From an uncultured Pelagibacteraceae bacterium (GTDB lineage: Bacteria > Pseudomonadota > Alphaproteobacteria > Pelagibacterales > Pelagibacteraceae), in assembly GCA_902564385.1 (NCBI GenBank), contig CACFAT010000007.1, forward strand, positions 1 through 49,136: a stretch of 49,136 nucleotides of DNA. Reading direction: 5' to 3'. Both the position numbers and the translations under genes were made by a program. Of the stretch, positions 1 to 9,900 are shown piece after piece; within the stretch, counting starts at the first letter, position 1, and every line of letters starts with the position of its first letter. The notes beneath the pieces are model-generated. The model saw nothing but the letters and a program-made list of their open reading frames with translations, did not search any database and was not told the origin of the DNA.

Positions 1-1625
1 TGAGAATTAATTTCCAACTGCTCGTCTATTTCTTTTGAGATATAAGCAATTTCTGGCCAAATTTCTCTTATTTTCTTCATATTAACTGATTTTTGACCTA
101 AAACCTCATTTGCAGATCTACTTACTCCATCTTTTGCGATTTTTATGCCAAGATTAGCCGCCTTGGATGGTGTAATAGTTAATTTATCCATTCTAGTCTG
201 CATCTTTGATAATGCATTATATTTATCTTTATATATTCTACTTCTTTCCTTTAAAACGATACCTTTATCAATACCTCTTTGAGTTAATCTAATATCGGCA
301 TTATCAGATCTTAATGACAATCGATATTCAGCTCTAGATGTGAACATCCTGTACGGCTCTGCAACACCTTTTGTGACCAGATCATCAATCATAACGCCTA
401 TATAGGCTTCAGACCTATCTAGAATAAATGGCTCTTGTTTTTTGCAAGCAAGTGCAGCATTTGCGCCAGCGATTAATCCTTGAGCTGCAGCCTCTTCATA
501 TCCTGTGGTACCGTTGATTTGACCTGCTAAGTAAAGATTTCTAATTTTCTTTGTCTCTAGAGTTAAAAAAAGTTCTCTTGGATCAACATAATCATACTCT
601 ATAGCATATCCTGGTCTAATAATCTTGACGTCCTCTAAACCATTGATTTTACTACATATTTCTTGTTGTACCTCAGACGGTAAAGACGTTGAAATACCAT
701 TTGGATAAATTGTATTATCTTTTAAACCCTCAGGCTCTAAAAAAATTTGATGTCTTTGTTTATCAGCAAATTTTTTGATCTTATCCTCTATTGATGGACA
801 GTATCTTGGTCCGACACCCTTAATACTTCCTGAGTAAATAGCACTTCGTTTTATATTTTTAGAAATAATTTTATGAACTACTTCATTTGTATATGTCATC
901 CGACAAGAAATTTGTTTGTTATAATTTTTTTTTGTCAAAAAAGAAAAGAAGTAAGGATCATCATCTGCATGCTGCACCTCTAAGTTTTCAAAATTGATTG
1001 TACGGGAATCAAGTCTGGGTGGTGTTCCGGTTTTTAGTCTTCCTATTTTAAAATTATATTTTTCTAATTGTTCACTTAAACCTGTTGATGGTTTCTCATC
1101 AAACCTTCCAGCAGGAGTTTTTTCTTCACCAATATGTATCAAACCATTTAAAAATGTTCCTGTCGTTAAAATTATCTTGGATGATTTAACTTGCTTACCC
1201 GATTGTGTTAAAAACCCAGTTATATCATTTTTTTTGAAAATAAAACTTATTACAGGATCAGAAAAAATGCATAAATTACAATAGTTTACAAGTTTTTCTT
1301 GCATATATTTCTTGTAAAGCGATCTATCGCTTTGTGTTCTTGGCCCCCTTACTGCAGGGCCTCTACTTCTATTTAATAATCTAAATTGAATACCTGATTT
1401 ATCAGCCACTTCTCCCATAACACCATCAAGTGCATCTATCTCTCTTACCAAATGCCCCTTGCCCAAACCTCCAATTGCAGGGTTACAAGACATTTCCCCA
1501 ATGGTATCAAATTTATGTGTAAATAGGGCCGTGTTAACACCTAATCTTGCAGATGCTGTAGCTGCCTCGCAACCTGCATGACCGCCCCCTATAACTACCA
1601 CATCAAATGTTAACTCATTTTTCAT
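1..1625 (-). CDS. mnmG: tRNA uridine-5-carboxymethylaminomethyl modification enzyme MnmG (GidA), C-terminus cut by window edge
   Basis: With MnmE this FAD protein builds the carboxymethylaminomethyl group on wobble uridine 34 of several tRNAs. Reading leftward from the ATG at 1623-1625, the protein opens with a dinucleotide-binding strand ([14 protein letters not shown]), followed by [14 protein letters not shown], the family motif [12 protein letters not shown], and [18 protein letters not shown], all typical of GidA. About 541 codons are present; the family is usually about 620, so roughly the last 80 residues lie beyond base 1. It follows mnmE on the same strand after a 76-base gap, the usual alphaproteobacterial mnmE-mnmG order, and no strong Shine-Dalgarno is visible. 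Identity is secure; only the missing tail cannot be judged. Confidence 0.97.
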   Translation of the reverse strand, partial: MKNELTFDVVVIGGGHAGCEAATASARLGVNTALFTHKFDTIGEMSCNPAIGGLGKGHLVREIDALDGVMGEVADKSGIQFRLLNRSRGPAVRGPRTQSDRSLYKKYMQEKLVNYCNLCIFSDPVISFIFKKNDITGFLTQSGKQVKSSKIILTTGTFLNGLIHIGEEKTPAGRFDEKPSTGLSEQLEKYNFKIGRLKTGTPPRLDSRTINFENLEVQHADDDPYFFSFLTKKNYNKQISCRMTYTNEVVHKIISKNIKRSAIYSGSIKGVGPRYCPSIEDKIKKFADKQRHQIFLEPEGLKDNTIYPNGISTSLPSEVQQEICSKINGLEDVKIIRPGYAIEYDYVDPRELFLTLETKKIRNLYLAGQINGTTGYEEAAAQGLIAGANAALACKKQEPFILDRSEAYIGVMIDDLVTKGVAEPYRMFTSRAEYRLSLRSDNADIRLTQRGIDKGIVLKERSRIYKDKYNALSKMQTRMDKLTITPSKAANLGIKIAKDGVSRSANEVLGQKSVNMKKIREIWPEIAYISKEIDEQLEINS

Positions 1626-1701
1626 AGCTGTAATTTATTATTGATATTAAAATTTACAAGAAAACACTTAACTTAGTTTAAAAACCTACATATACTAGTG
1701 A

Positions 1702-3033
1702 TTATTTACCTATACAAAAATCGTTGAAAATTGAGCCTAATACTTCCTCTACATCAACTTTTCCAACAATATTTCCTAGGTATCTGGTTGCTAACCTTAA
1801 GTCCTCAGCAGCTTTATCAAAGTCTTCTATGAAATTTTTTTCTTCAAAGTTTGTTAAATGCTCAAGACACTTTTCAAGATTATTTCTATGCCTTTGTCTT
1901 GTAATAAATATATTTTCGTGAATAAAGAATCTATTTTTTAAATTTTGTTTAATAATATTTAAAAGTTTGTCTAAATTTTTTTCATCTTTTATTGATATCA
2001 AAACTGGATCATATTTTTTTATTTCATCTGATGTATAATCACTACCAAGATCTATTTTATTAATTACTAAAATTGATTTATCCGACCCAAAATCACTTAA
2101 AAATCTAGCAAAATCAACACTTTTAGGCTCTATTATAATTAAAATTAAATCAGCATTTTCTGCTTTTTCTAAAGCTAATTTGATACCTTTTTTTTCAATT
2201 TCATCTTTTGACTCCCTTATTCCTGCTGTGTCAGATATTACAACTGGAAAACCATTTAAATTTAAGCTTACTTCAATAACATCTCTAGTGGTTCCAGCAA
2301 TTTCAGAGACAATAGCTACCTCTCTTTTTGATAAATAATTTAATAAAGAAGATTTTCCAACATTTGTAGGTCCAATTATTGCGATTTTAAAACCTTCTCT
2401 AATTTTTTCTCCTACTTTTTGATCATTTAATATTTTATCTATTTCAATTTTTATACTTTTAATTTCTGAACGCATATTTTTCAAAATATTATTAGGTAAA
2501 TCTTCATCTGGAAAATCAATTTTTGCCTCAATGTTTGACAATAATTTTAATAATCTTTCTCTTAAAAAATTAAATTTATCTGAACTCTTGCCAGACATAA
2601 TTTTTATAGCTTGTTGCCTCTGTATTTCTGTTTCTGATGCTATTAAATCTGAAATACTTTCAGCTTTAAGTAAATTTATTTTTCCATTCTCAAATGCAAT
2701 TTTAGTGAACTCTCCTGGTTCAGCTAATCTACATCCTTCAATTTTTGAGAGACACAAGTAAATTGCTTCAATAACAGCTTTGCTTCCATGGACATGAATC
2801 TCGGCCATATCCTCACCTGTGTAGCTCTCTGGGCGTGGAAACCACAATAAAATTCCTTCATCTATTAACTCACTTGTTTCAGGATTTTTAAATTTTCTTA
2901 ATGAAGCTACTTTGGGACTAGGAATTGGTAGAAATGTTAAGTTTTTCAATACTTTTTTTGTATTTGGCCCTGAAATTCTTATTACAGCAATTCCAGATAG
3001 CCCCGGTCCCGATGAAAGAGCATAAATTGTCAT
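1702..3033 (-). CDS. mnmE: tRNA modification GTPase MnmE (TrmE)
   Basis: This is the GTPase partner of MnmG in wobble-uridine modification. The 443-residue protein has an N-terminal folate-binding region (AVIRISGP), a helical domain, and an inserted G domain. That domain shows P-loop GPTNVGKSSLL with the lysine at about residue 227, switch motif GTTRD, DTAG and NKID. The chain ends FCIGK, the conserved C-(I/L)-G-K tail whose cysteine is needed for the modification reaction. Length matches the family. The start at 3033 gives the standard MTIYALSSGPG beginning. It is divergent from the sulfotransferase gene with only 42 bases between them, so both promoters must lie in that short AT-rich gap. 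Confidence 0.98.
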   Translation of the reverse strand: MTIYALSSGPGLSGIAVIRISGPNTKKVLKNLTFLPIPSPKVASLRKFKNPETSELIDEGILLWFPRPESYTGEDMAEIHVHGSKAVIEAIYLCLSKIEGCRLAEPGEFTKIAFENGKINLLKAESISDLIASETEIQRQQAIKIMSGKSSDKFNFLRERLLKLLSNIEAKIDFPDEDLPNNILKNMRSEIKSIKIEIDKILNDQKVGEKIREGFKIAIIGPTNVGKSSLLNYLSKREVAIVSEIAGTTRDVIEVSLNLNGFPVVISDTAGIRESKDEIEKKGIKLALEKAENADLILIIIEPKSVDFARFLSDFGSDKSILVINKIDLGSDYTSDEIKKYDPVLISIKDEKNLDKLLNIIKQNLKNRFFIHENIFITRQRHRNNLEKCLEHLTNFEEKNFIEDFDKAAEDLRLATRYLGNIVGKVDVEEVLGSIFNDFCIGK

Positions 3034-3075
3034 TTTATTATAGCTACAATATGAATTTAATATAAAAATAATTCA

Positions 3076-3909
3076 ATGATTATTTGGTTGGCATCTTATC
3101 CAAAAAGTGGAAATACATATATTAGATCTTTTCTATCAGCATATTATTTCTCTAAAGACGGAGGATTTAATTTTGATCAATTGAAAAATATTCAACAATA
3201 TCCCGATACAATTTTTTTTGACAAAAAGATTAATGATTTCAATGAATTAAATAAAAATTACTTGGAATCGCAAAAAAATATTTTTGATAAGAAAAAAGGC
3301 AAGTTTTTAAAAACACATAATATACATGGGTTAATAAATGGTAATAATTTTACAAATTCAAAGTATACACTTGGAGCTATCTACATAGTTAGAGATCCAA
3401 GAAATATATTAAACTCAATGGTAAATTTCTATAATCTAACCGATGAAAAAGCATTTGATTGGATGACAGACCCAAATATGACAATTTTTCATAATAAAAA
3501 TGATTATAGCACTTACCAATTAATTAGTAGTTGGTCTAATAACTATAAATCTTGGCGAAATGCATCGCATTATGAAAGATTGTTTGTACGATATGAAGAT
3601 TTAAAGTTAAATAAATACAAAACATTTCGAGATATAATAATTTTTATTAATAAATTATTAAAAGTTAATAATAGTTTAAATGAAATTAAATTAAAAAAAG
3701 CAATAGAGACAACTAATTTTAAAAGACTAAAGAAAATGGAAGAATCACAAGGATTTGAAGAAGCGACTAGAGATAAAAAAAATGGAAAAAAAAATATATT
3801 TTTTAATCAGGGTTTTAATAATAATTGGAAAAAAAATTCAAATTTAAATATTTATAAAAAAATTGAAAACGAATTTAGTAAAGAAATGAAAGAATTAGGG
3901 TACTTATAG
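3076..3909 (+). CDS. Sulfotransferase-domain protein
   Basis: A 277-residue PAPS-dependent sulfotransferase-like protein. The N-terminus carries the 5'-phosphosulfate-binding loop YPKSGNTYIRSFL at about residues 8-20, a close match to the canonical YPKSGTTW motif with N for the first T. The 3'-phosphate-binding motif IVRDPRNILNSM is near residue 106, with Arg and the downstream Ser in place. No signal peptide or membrane segment is seen, so it probably acts in the cytosol on a soluble or lipid-linked acceptor. The acceptor cannot be read from sequence. It is 16 bases upstream of a TPR/GT41 glycosyltransferase gene on the same strand. The pair sits between mnmE and rho, genes that are neighbours in many alphaproteobacteria, so it looks like an inserted accessory cassette. 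Confidence 0.85.
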   Translation: MIIWLASYPKSGNTYIRSFLSAYYFSKDGGFNFDQLKNIQQYPDTIFFDKKINDFNELNKNYLESQKNIFDKKKGKFLKTHNIHGLINGNNFTNSKYTLGAIYIVRDPRNILNSMVNFYNLTDEKAFDWMTDPNMTIFHNKNDYSTYQLISSWSNNYKSWRNASHYERLFVRYEDLKLNKYKTFRDIIIFINKLLKVNNSLNEIKLKKAIETTNFKRLKKMEESQGFEEATRDKKNGKKNIFFNQGFNNNWKKNSNLNIYKKIENEFSKEMKELGYL

Positions 3910-3925
3910 TAAAATATTCTTAATT

Positions 3926-5863
3926 ATGATTGCTAGAAGTGAAATTTTCGATAAAGCAAAGAAGTACCATCAGAAAGGAAAACTTGATCAGGCTATTAAA
4001 ATTTACGAAAATTTAGTTACAAAAAATAAAAAAGACCATCAAATTTATTTTTTTTTAGGAACAGCTCATCTTCAAAAAAAAAATTATGAAAAAACAGTTT
4101 TTTATATTGAGAATGCTATAAAAATTAAACCCGACATACCTAATTATTATAACAACATAGGTATTGCTTTAAGTAATTTAAGTAACAGTCAAAAAGCAAT
4201 TGAAAATTATTTAAAAGCATTAAAGTTGAATGAAAAATTTTTGGATGCAAATATTAACTTAGCTATCGAGTATAAAAAATTATTAAAAATTGATGAAGCA
4301 ATAAAGTATTTTAAAATATCTCTAAAAATTTCACCAAATAATTCAATTGTATACAATAATATTGGTAACCTTTTTAAAACTTTAGGAAAAAATGATGATG
4401 CTATGGATTCTTACAATAAAGCAATTGAGTTAAACAAAAATAATGCTGAAACGTACAACAATAAAGGTGAATTACTTGTTTCGCTAAAAAAGTTTGATGA
4501 AGCAATAAAAATGTACCAAGAGGTTTTAAAAATAAACCCAGATTTTCCATATGTGTATGGAAAATTATTACATTGTAAAATGCATATATGCGATTGGCAA
4601 AGTTATAAAGAAGATAGAGAAAAAATAATTTTTGGAATAAAAAACAATTTAACAATAATTGAACCGTTTCCATTATTATCTTTATTAGATGATTTAGAGT
4701 TACAAAAAAGAAATGCAGTCTTATATTCTAAAAGTAAATTTAAAGTAGATAAAAAATATACAAAAATAAAAATAATAAAAAGTAATGAAAAAATAAAGAT
4801 AGGTTACTATGGAGCAGAATTTTACAATCATCCAGTTTTACAAATAACAAAGGATATATTTAAAAATCATGATAAATCTAAATTTGAGATTTACGCATTT
4901 TATCATGGAAAAATAAAAGACGAATTGCATTATGAAGTCAAAAATTACTTTACAAAATTTTATGATGTCACAAAAAAATCAGATAGTGAGATTATAAAAT
5001 TAAGCAATGAACTTTCTATAGATATTGCAGTAAATTTAACTGGATATACTGCAGATTCTAGAAATGAAATATTTTTGAAAAGAGTCGCTCCTATTCAAAT
5101 AAGTTATATTGGTTATTCAGGCACTATGGGATCAAAATTTATGGATTACATTATTTCAGATGATTTTCTAATTCCAAAAAAAAATTATAAATTTTATAAT
5201 GAAGAAGTTTTAAATATGCCAAACAGTTTCCTTCCAAGTCCTGAAGTTTTAAACATCTCAAAAAAAGATTACAAAAGAGATGACTTGAATATTCCAAAAG
5301 ATTGCTTTGTTTTTGGAAGCTTTAATAATAGCTATAAAATTACTCCAGAAATTTTTTATGCATGGACAGAAGTTCTTAAAAGAACTGACAATAGCATACT
5401 ATGGTTATTAAATAAAAATTCAACAGCAACAAAAAATTTACGAGAGGAAGCAAAAAGGTGTGGAATTGATAATTCAAGAATAATTTTTGCAGATAAATTA
5501 ACTTATATGGATCATTTAAAAAGATTTGAAAATATGGATTTATTTCTTGATACATTTCCTTATAACGCCCATGTAACTGCTATGGAAGCATTAAGAACAG
5601 GAGTTCCAACTCTTACAATTATAGGAGAGACATTTGCATCTAGAGTTGCGGGTAGTTTGCTTAGTGCATTAGATCTAAATTATTTAATATGCAATAACAT
5701 AGATAGTTATATTGAAGTTGCATGTGAAATGGCTTCTAACAAAAAAACTTATAAAAAGATAAAACTTAAACTTTTAAACAATATCGATATTTTATCGAAC
5801 TCAAAAAAATATACTAACGATCTCGAAGATATTTATACTAAATTGGTGTTAGAAAAACGTTAA
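3926..5863 (+). CDS. TPR-repeat O-GlcNAc-transferase-like glycosyltransferase (GT41 family)
   Basis: A 645-residue protein with two parts. Residues about 5-215 are tandem tetratricopeptide repeats (for example [19 protein letters not shown] and [18 protein letters not shown]). Residues about 285-640 match the catalytic region of SPINDLY/O-GlcNAc transferases: [30 protein letters not shown] with the conserved lysine, [37 protein letters not shown]. By family it transfers a sugar from UDP-GlcNAc or a similar donor to Ser/Thr on proteins, with the TPR part choosing the substrate; the actual target and donor here are unknown. It is probably co-transcribed with the sulfotransferase. Its TAA stop overlaps the rho stop on the other strand in a shared TTAA at 5860-5863. 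Very AT-rich, like its upstream partner. Confidence 0.88.
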   Translation: MIARSEIFDKAKKYHQKGKLDQAIKIYENLVTKNKKDHQIYFFLGTAHLQKKNYEKTVFYIENAIKIKPDIPNYYNNIGIALSNLSNSQKAIENYLKALKLNEKFLDANINLAIEYKKLLKIDEAIKYFKISLKISPNNSIVYNNIGNLFKTLGKNDDAMDSYNKAIELNKNNAETYNNKGELLVSLKKFDEAIKMYQEVLKINPDFPYVYGKLLHCKMHICDWQSYKEDREKIIFGIKNNLTIIEPFPLLSLLDDLELQKRNAVLYSKSKFKVDKKYTKIKIIKSNEKIKIGYYGAEFYNHPVLQITKDIFKNHDKSKFEIYAFYHGKIKDELHYEVKNYFTKFYDVTKKSDSEIIKLSNELSIDIAVNLTGYTADSRNEIFLKRVAPIQISYIGYSGTMGSKFMDYIISDDFLIPKKNYKFYNEEVLNMPNSFLPSPEVLNISKKDYKRDDLNIPKDCFVFGSFNNSYKITPEIFYAWTEVLKRTDNSILWLLNKNSTATKNLREEAKRCGIDNSRIIFADKLTYMDHLKRFENMDLFLDTFPYNAHVTAMEALRTGVPTLTIIGETFASRVAGSLLSALDLNYLICNNIDSYIEVACEMASNKKTYKKIKLKLLNNIDILSNSKKYTNDLEDIYTKLVLEKR

Positions 5864-7131
5864 GATGGTTTATTCATTGAGTTAAAAAAATCAGAATTAT
5901 TCTTAGTATCTTTAAGTTTTGAATTTATAAACTCTATTGCATCCATAGAACCCATTGGAGCTATAATTCTTCTTAAAACATTCATTTTCTGTAAATCATT
6001 TTTTTCAAAAATTAATTCTTCTCTTCTTGTTCCAGACTTAGTTATATCTATTGCAGGAAAAATTCTTTTCTCGGAGATTTTTCTATCTAAAATAGTTTCG
6101 CTATTACCAGTTCCTTTAAATTCCTCAAATATAACTTCATCCATTCTACTTCCAGTATCAATCAGCGCAGTAGCAATTATTGTCAGTGATCCACCTTCTT
6201 CTATATTTCTCGCGGCTCCAAAAAATCTTTTTGGTCTTTGTAACGCATTGGCATCGACACCACCTGTTAAAACTTTTCCTGAACTAGGAACGACTGCATT
6301 ATAAGCTCTTCCAAGTCTAGTAATTGAGTCTAATAAAATAACCACATCTTTTTTGTGCTCTGTTAATCTTTTTGCTTTTTCTATAACCATTTCAGCTACT
6401 GCAACGTGTCTTTGTGCTGGTTCATCAAATGTAGAACTTATAACTTCACCTTTTACAGTTCTTTGCATATCTGTAACCTCTTCAGGTCTTTCATCAATTA
6501 ATAAAACCATGAGATAACATTCTGGGTGATTAGCAGTGATCGAATTAGCAATACTTTGTAATATCATTGTTTTTCCAGCTTTTGGAGGTGATATAATTAG
6601 TGATCTTTGTCCTTTTCCAATTGGGCTTACTAAATCGATTAACCTTGGGGTTAAATCTATCTTTTTTTCAACTTTGGTAGTTTCGACCTCCATAACTAAT
6701 TGTTTATTTGGATAAAGAGGAGTTAAGTTATCAAACGCAATTTTGTGTTTAAATTTATCAGTTTCTTCAAAATTAATTTTACTCACTTGGAGTAAAGCAA
6801 AATATCTTTCACCTTCTTTTGGAGCTCTTATTGGCCCTTCTACCGTGTCCCCTGTTCTTAAGCCAAATCTTCTTATTTGATTGGGACTAACATATATATC
6901 ATCAGCTCCAGGTAAATAATTTGACTCCATTGCACGAAGGAAGCCAAACCCATCTTGCAATAACTGCAAAACACCACCGCCTGTGATCTCTTCACCTTTC
7001 TCTGCTAGCTTCTTCAAAATTGCAAAATATATTTCTTGCCTTCTTAAAGTGCTTGCATTTTCTATGCCTAAATTTTCAGCTTCGGTAATTAGCTTTTCAG
7101 AGCTTTTTTCTTTTAATTCTTGTATGTTCAT
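5860..7131 (-). CDS. rho: Transcription termination factor Rho
   Basis: A hexameric RNA-dependent ATPase that ends transcription at Rho-dependent sites. The 423-residue protein has the N-terminal Rho helical region ([15 protein letters not shown]), the RNA-binding cold-shock-like domain ([34 protein letters not shown]), then the RecA-like core with Walker [26 protein letters not shown] and [12 protein letters not shown]. It has normal length with no insertions. It is the first of several leftward-facing genes left of the probable origin, 59 bases downstream of hemJ. It is convergent with the GT41 gene and shares a 4-base stop overlap. Confidence 0.98.
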   Translation of the reverse strand: MNIQELKEKSSEKLITEAENLGIENASTLRRQEIYFAILKKLAEKGEEITGGGVLQLLQDGFGFLRAMESNYLPGADDIYVSPNQIRRFGLRTGDTVEGPIRAPKEGERYFALLQVSKINFEETDKFKHKIAFDNLTPLYPNKQLVMEVETTKVEKKIDLTPRLIDLVSPIGKGQRSLIISPPKAGKTMILQSIANSITANHPECYLMVLLIDERPEEVTDMQRTVKGEVISSTFDEPAQRHVAVAEMVIEKAKRLTEHKKDVVILLDSITRLGRAYNAVVPSSGKVLTGGVDANALQRPKRFFGAARNIEEGGSLTIIATALIDTGSRMDEVIFEEFKGTGNSETILDRKISEKRIFPAIDITKSGTRREELIFEKNDLQKMNVLRRIIAPMGSMDAIEFINSKLKDTKNNSDFFNSMNKPS

Positions 7132-7190
7132 AAATTTGGGGAGTTGATTGAGATACTATTAATATAGTTTGTGTTTAAGATATTTCAACC

Positions 7191-7625
7191 CTATAAAGGT
7201 TTAAAAACTACAGCAAAAACTATTAAAATAAGCAATATAGTAGGTATTTCGTTAATTAGTCTATAAAATTTATGTGAATGTTGGTTTTGGTCTAATTTGA
7301 ACTGATTTAAGACTTTGCCCAGATAGAAATGATAAAAAGTAAGTAAAATTACAAATACTAATTTTAATATCATCCATGTTTGGCTTAGTTGCTGAAATCC
7401 TATGTAATGTATTAAAACTAACCCGAAAATCCACGATAAAGTCATGGCTGGTGTCATTATATAAAAATACAATTTTTTTTCCATGACTTTAAAAATTTCT
7501 ATAGTTTTGGTTTCTTTACTATTTTCTGCATGGTAAACAAATATTCTAGGAAGATACAATAGACCTGCCATCCAGGATATAACTGAGATCAAATGTAGTG
7601 ATTTAAAAAGAAAATAATAATTCAT
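7191..7625 (-). CDS. hemJ: Protoporphyrinogen IX oxidase HemJ
   Basis: A 144-residue membrane protein with about four transmembrane helices that oxidises protoporphyrinogen IX to protoporphyrin IX, replacing HemG or HemY in many alphaproteobacteria. The N-terminal LHLISVISWMAGLLYLPRIFVYH holds the conserved His near residue 11 and the WxAGLLYLPR signature. A conserved Lys lies in the third helix region (LKLVFVILLTFYHFYLG). The gene sits directly downstream of hemH (3-base gap), so the last three heme steps are grouped with hemE. Confidence 0.93.
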   Translation of the reverse strand: MNYYFLFKSLHLISVISWMAGLLYLPRIFVYHAENSKETKTIEIFKVMEKKLYFYIMTPAMTLSWIFGLVLIHYIGFQQLSQTWMILKLVFVILLTFYHFYLGKVLNQFKLDQNQHSHKFYRLINEIPTILLILIVFAVVFKPL

Positions 7626-7628
7626 AAA

Positions 7629-8621
7629 TTAAATATTTCTTTTAATTAAATGATTTAATAAATTTATGTGATCTTCTCTATCATTGAGACAAGGTATCAT
7701 GTCAAAATTTTCACCGCCAGATTCTATAAAGCTTTCTTTTCCTTGAATTAATATTTCTTCTAAAGTTTCAACACAATCCGATGCAAACCCAGGGCATATT
7801 GCTAAAACATTTTTTTTTCCTTCTTTTGGTAAATTTTCTAAAGTTTTATCAGTATATGGCTGAAGCCACTCTTGTGGTCCAAATCTAGATTGAAAAGTTG
7901 TTTTAATTTCAATTGATTTAAATTTTTCAGATATTAGCCTTGTAGTTTTATGACAATAACAATGATATGGATCGCCTTTGTCAAAGTATTTCTTTGGTAT
8001 TCCATGATAAGATGCTAAAATTAGATCAGGCTTCCAATTTAATTCACTTATTTTAGAATTAATAGAATTTACAAGTGCATCAATATATAAAGGATCTGAT
8101 TCATAATGTGGTATTATTTTTAAAGAAGGCTGCCATCTCATAGACATCAAAGTTCTATAAACCTCGTCACATACCGTTGCAGTAGTTGCTGCTGCATATT
8201 GTGGGTATAAAGGTAGAATTACGAGATTTTCGCAACCATCATCATGTAACTTTCTAATTTTGCTTTTTATACTCGGGTTCCCATATCTCATTGCAAAATC
8301 TATAATTAAATTTTCATTTGATAATAGATTTCCTACCTTTTCTGATTGTTTCTGAGTATAATATAAAAGAGGCGACATATTTTCTTTTTTCATCCATATT
8401 TCTTTGTAAGCCTTTGCAGTTTTAGACGGTCTTAAGTTAAGTATGAAAACATTTAATATAAATTGCCACAAAATCGGGTTCACCTCTATAACTCTTCTAT
8501 CTGATAGAAATTCTTTTAAATATTTTCTAATATCAAACCAGCTTGTTGAATCTGGTGTGCCAAGATTAATAATTAAAACACCTGTTTTTCCGTATTTAAC
8601 TTCAGGATGATCTACATTCAT
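7629..8621 (-). CDS. hemH: Ferrochelatase
   Basis: Inserts Fe(II) into protoporphyrin IX, the last heme step. The 330-residue protein begins near GVLIINLGTPDST, the standard ferrochelatase start, and contains LYPQYAAATTATV, ASYHGIPKKYFDKGDPYHCYCHKT with the catalytic His, and TFQSRFGPQEWLQPYT, plus the ferrochelatase signature around CPGFASDCVETLEEI. Its ATG overlaps the hemE TGA in an ATGA junction at 8618-8621, so translation is probably coupled. No membrane helix is predicted by eye. Confidence 0.97.
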   Translation of the reverse strand: MNVDHPEVKYGKTGVLIINLGTPDSTSWFDIRKYLKEFLSDRRVIEVNPILWQFILNVFILNLRPSKTAKAYKEIWMKKENMSPLLYYTQKQSEKVGNLLSNENLIIDFAMRYGNPSIKSKIRKLHDDGCENLVILPLYPQYAAATTATVCDEVYRTLMSMRWQPSLKIIPHYESDPLYIDALVNSINSKISELNWKPDLILASYHGIPKKYFDKGDPYHCYCHKTTRLISEKFKSIEIKTTFQSRFGPQEWLQPYTDKTLENLPKEGKKNVLAICPGFASDCVETLEEILIQGKESFIESGGENFDMIPCLNDREDHINLLNHLIKRNI

Positions 8622-9619
8622 TTATAATTCCTAACAATTCTTACTAATTCTTCTACCATCTCAATTTTAGTTTCTGGAAGAATACCATGTCCAAGATTAA
8701 ATACATAAGGGTGATCTCTAAAAATTTCTAAATATTTATTTACTTCTTTTTTTAAATGCACTTTATTTGTTAGTAACACCTCAGGGTGCAACCCACCTTG
8801 AATAGGTATATCTACATCTTTAAGTAAATTTTTTGGATCTACATCATAGTCTATATTAATCATGCTTGGCTTAACAATTTTACAAAATTGATTGTAATCA
8901 GTTATACCTCTCGGAAAACAAATAACAGGTACTCCTAAACTCTTAGTATAATTAACTAAAGATAAAGTTGGGCTGTATAGGTATTTATCAAAATCGGATT
9001 CAATCAATCCAGACCAGCTATCAAATATTTGGATTATAGTAGCTCCGGCATTTACTTGGTTTTTAATATGGGTTTTAATAAATTTATCTAAAATTTTTAA
9101 TAAATTATTTATTAAACTTATGTCTGAAAAAAAATTACTTACCAAACCATTTTTTGGGGAGACCTTATTTATCATATATACAAGTAAAGTCCAAGGAGCT
9201 CCTACAAAACCAATTATATCTTTTTTTTTTAAATCTTCACTTTTTTTTAAATCAGCTAAAAGTTCATATATTGGAGATAAATTTTTAACAAATTTTTCTT
9301 CATCAATTTTTTGTAATTTGTCTATTTCTAAATCTGCAAGATTAGGCCCAAAATTTTTTTTAAACTCAACTTTTTGACCAAGACCATAAGGTATCATTAA
9401 AATATCAGAAAAGATGATTGCTGCATCAAAATCGAACCTTTTAATTGGTTGAAGAGTTATTTCCCTTGATAATTTGGGATTCAAACAAAGATTTATAAAA
9501 TTTGGGTTATTTTTTCTTATTTCCCTGAATTCAGGTAAATACCTGCCCGCTTGTCTCATTAACCAAATAGGAATGAGATCCGTCTTATTATTTACTAAAC
9601 ATTCTTTTATTGGTGTCAT
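8618..9619 (-). CDS. hemE: Uroporphyrinogen decarboxylase
   Basis: Decarboxylates uroporphyrinogen III to coproporphyrinogen III in heme synthesis. The 333-residue protein carries the first UROD signature PIWLMRQAGRYLPEFRE near the N-terminus, FSDILMIPYGLG, GFVGAPWTLLVYM, IQIFDSWSGLI and NLGHGILPET at the C-terminus. Length is normal. It is the first gene left of the 281-base gap that I call the probable origin, as in Caulobacter and Rickettsia where hemE borders oriC. Confidence 0.98.
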   Translation of the reverse strand: MTPIKECLVNNKTDLIPIWLMRQAGRYLPEFREIRKNNPNFINLCLNPKLSREITLQPIKRFDFDAAIIFSDILMIPYGLGQKVEFKKNFGPNLADLEIDKLQKIDEEKFVKNLSPIYELLADLKKSEDLKKKDIIGFVGAPWTLLVYMINKVSPKNGLVSNFFSDISLINNLLKILDKFIKTHIKNQVNAGATIIQIFDSWSGLIESDFDKYLYSPTLSLVNYTKSLGVPVICFPRGITDYNQFCKIVKPSMINIDYDVDPKNLLKDVDIPIQGGLHPEVLLTNKVHLKKEVNKYLEIFRDHPYVFNLGHGILPETKIEMVEELVRIVRNYK

Positions 9620-9900
9620 TTATAATAAGATAATTATATTTAGATTTATTATTAGTATGATTTGTTGATAACGTAAATTACTCAATTTCAACACTTTATT
9701 GACTTTTTATTCATTATTATAAAAAAAAAATCCCTTAAAACAGGGATTATTTGATGAGTTATATATATGCAAAAATTGTTAATAACTTATTCACATTTAT
9801 AATAATGTTAATTAAACAATAATAAGTATCTTAAAATTAGATGCAGCAGCTAAATCAAAAGTTTTTCTTAATCTATAATTAATCTATAAACAATTTATAC
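9620..9900. other. oriC: Probable chromosomal replication origin (oriC) between hemE and ppsR
   Basis: This 281-base gap is far longer than the usual gap here and separates leftward hemE from rightward ppsR. DnaA-box-like sequences are visible. TTATTCACA at 9787-9795 fits the TTATNCACA consensus exactly. TGTTAATAA at 9777-9785 is a reverse-strand box with one mismatch, only one base from the first box. TGTTGATAA at 9663-9671 is a reverse-strand box with one mismatch to TTATCCACA. A weak IHF-like AATCAA(N4)TT lies at 9853-9864, and the region around 9755-9785 is almost pure A/T. In several alphaproteobacteria oriC is known to lie between hemE and the RP001-type gene that ppsR represents. The location is strongly supported by synteny; exact limits are not. 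Confidence 0.75.
9721..9748 (-). terminator. Leftward intrinsic-terminator-like hairpin inside the probable oriC
   Basis: A perfect 7-bp inverted repeat, AATCCCT (9729-9735) and AGGGATT (9742-9748) with a 6-base loop, is followed on the minus strand by a run of T (the A run 9721-9730). This is the form of a Rho-independent terminator for leftward transcription. No leftward gene lies between it and ppsR, so either a small leftward transcript starts within 9750-9900 or the structure shields the origin and hemE from read-through. Confidence 0.6.

Noticed and set aside
4401-4673. 90-codon minus-strand frame inside the GT41 gene
   Set aside because: A shadow of the TPR coding sequence; cysteine/leucine/phenylalanine-rich as expected for the antisense of lysine/asparagine-rich text.
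9808-9834. CtrA-type TTAA-N7-TTAA sites in the probable origin
   Set aside because: Several TTAA are present but none has the required 7-base spacing.
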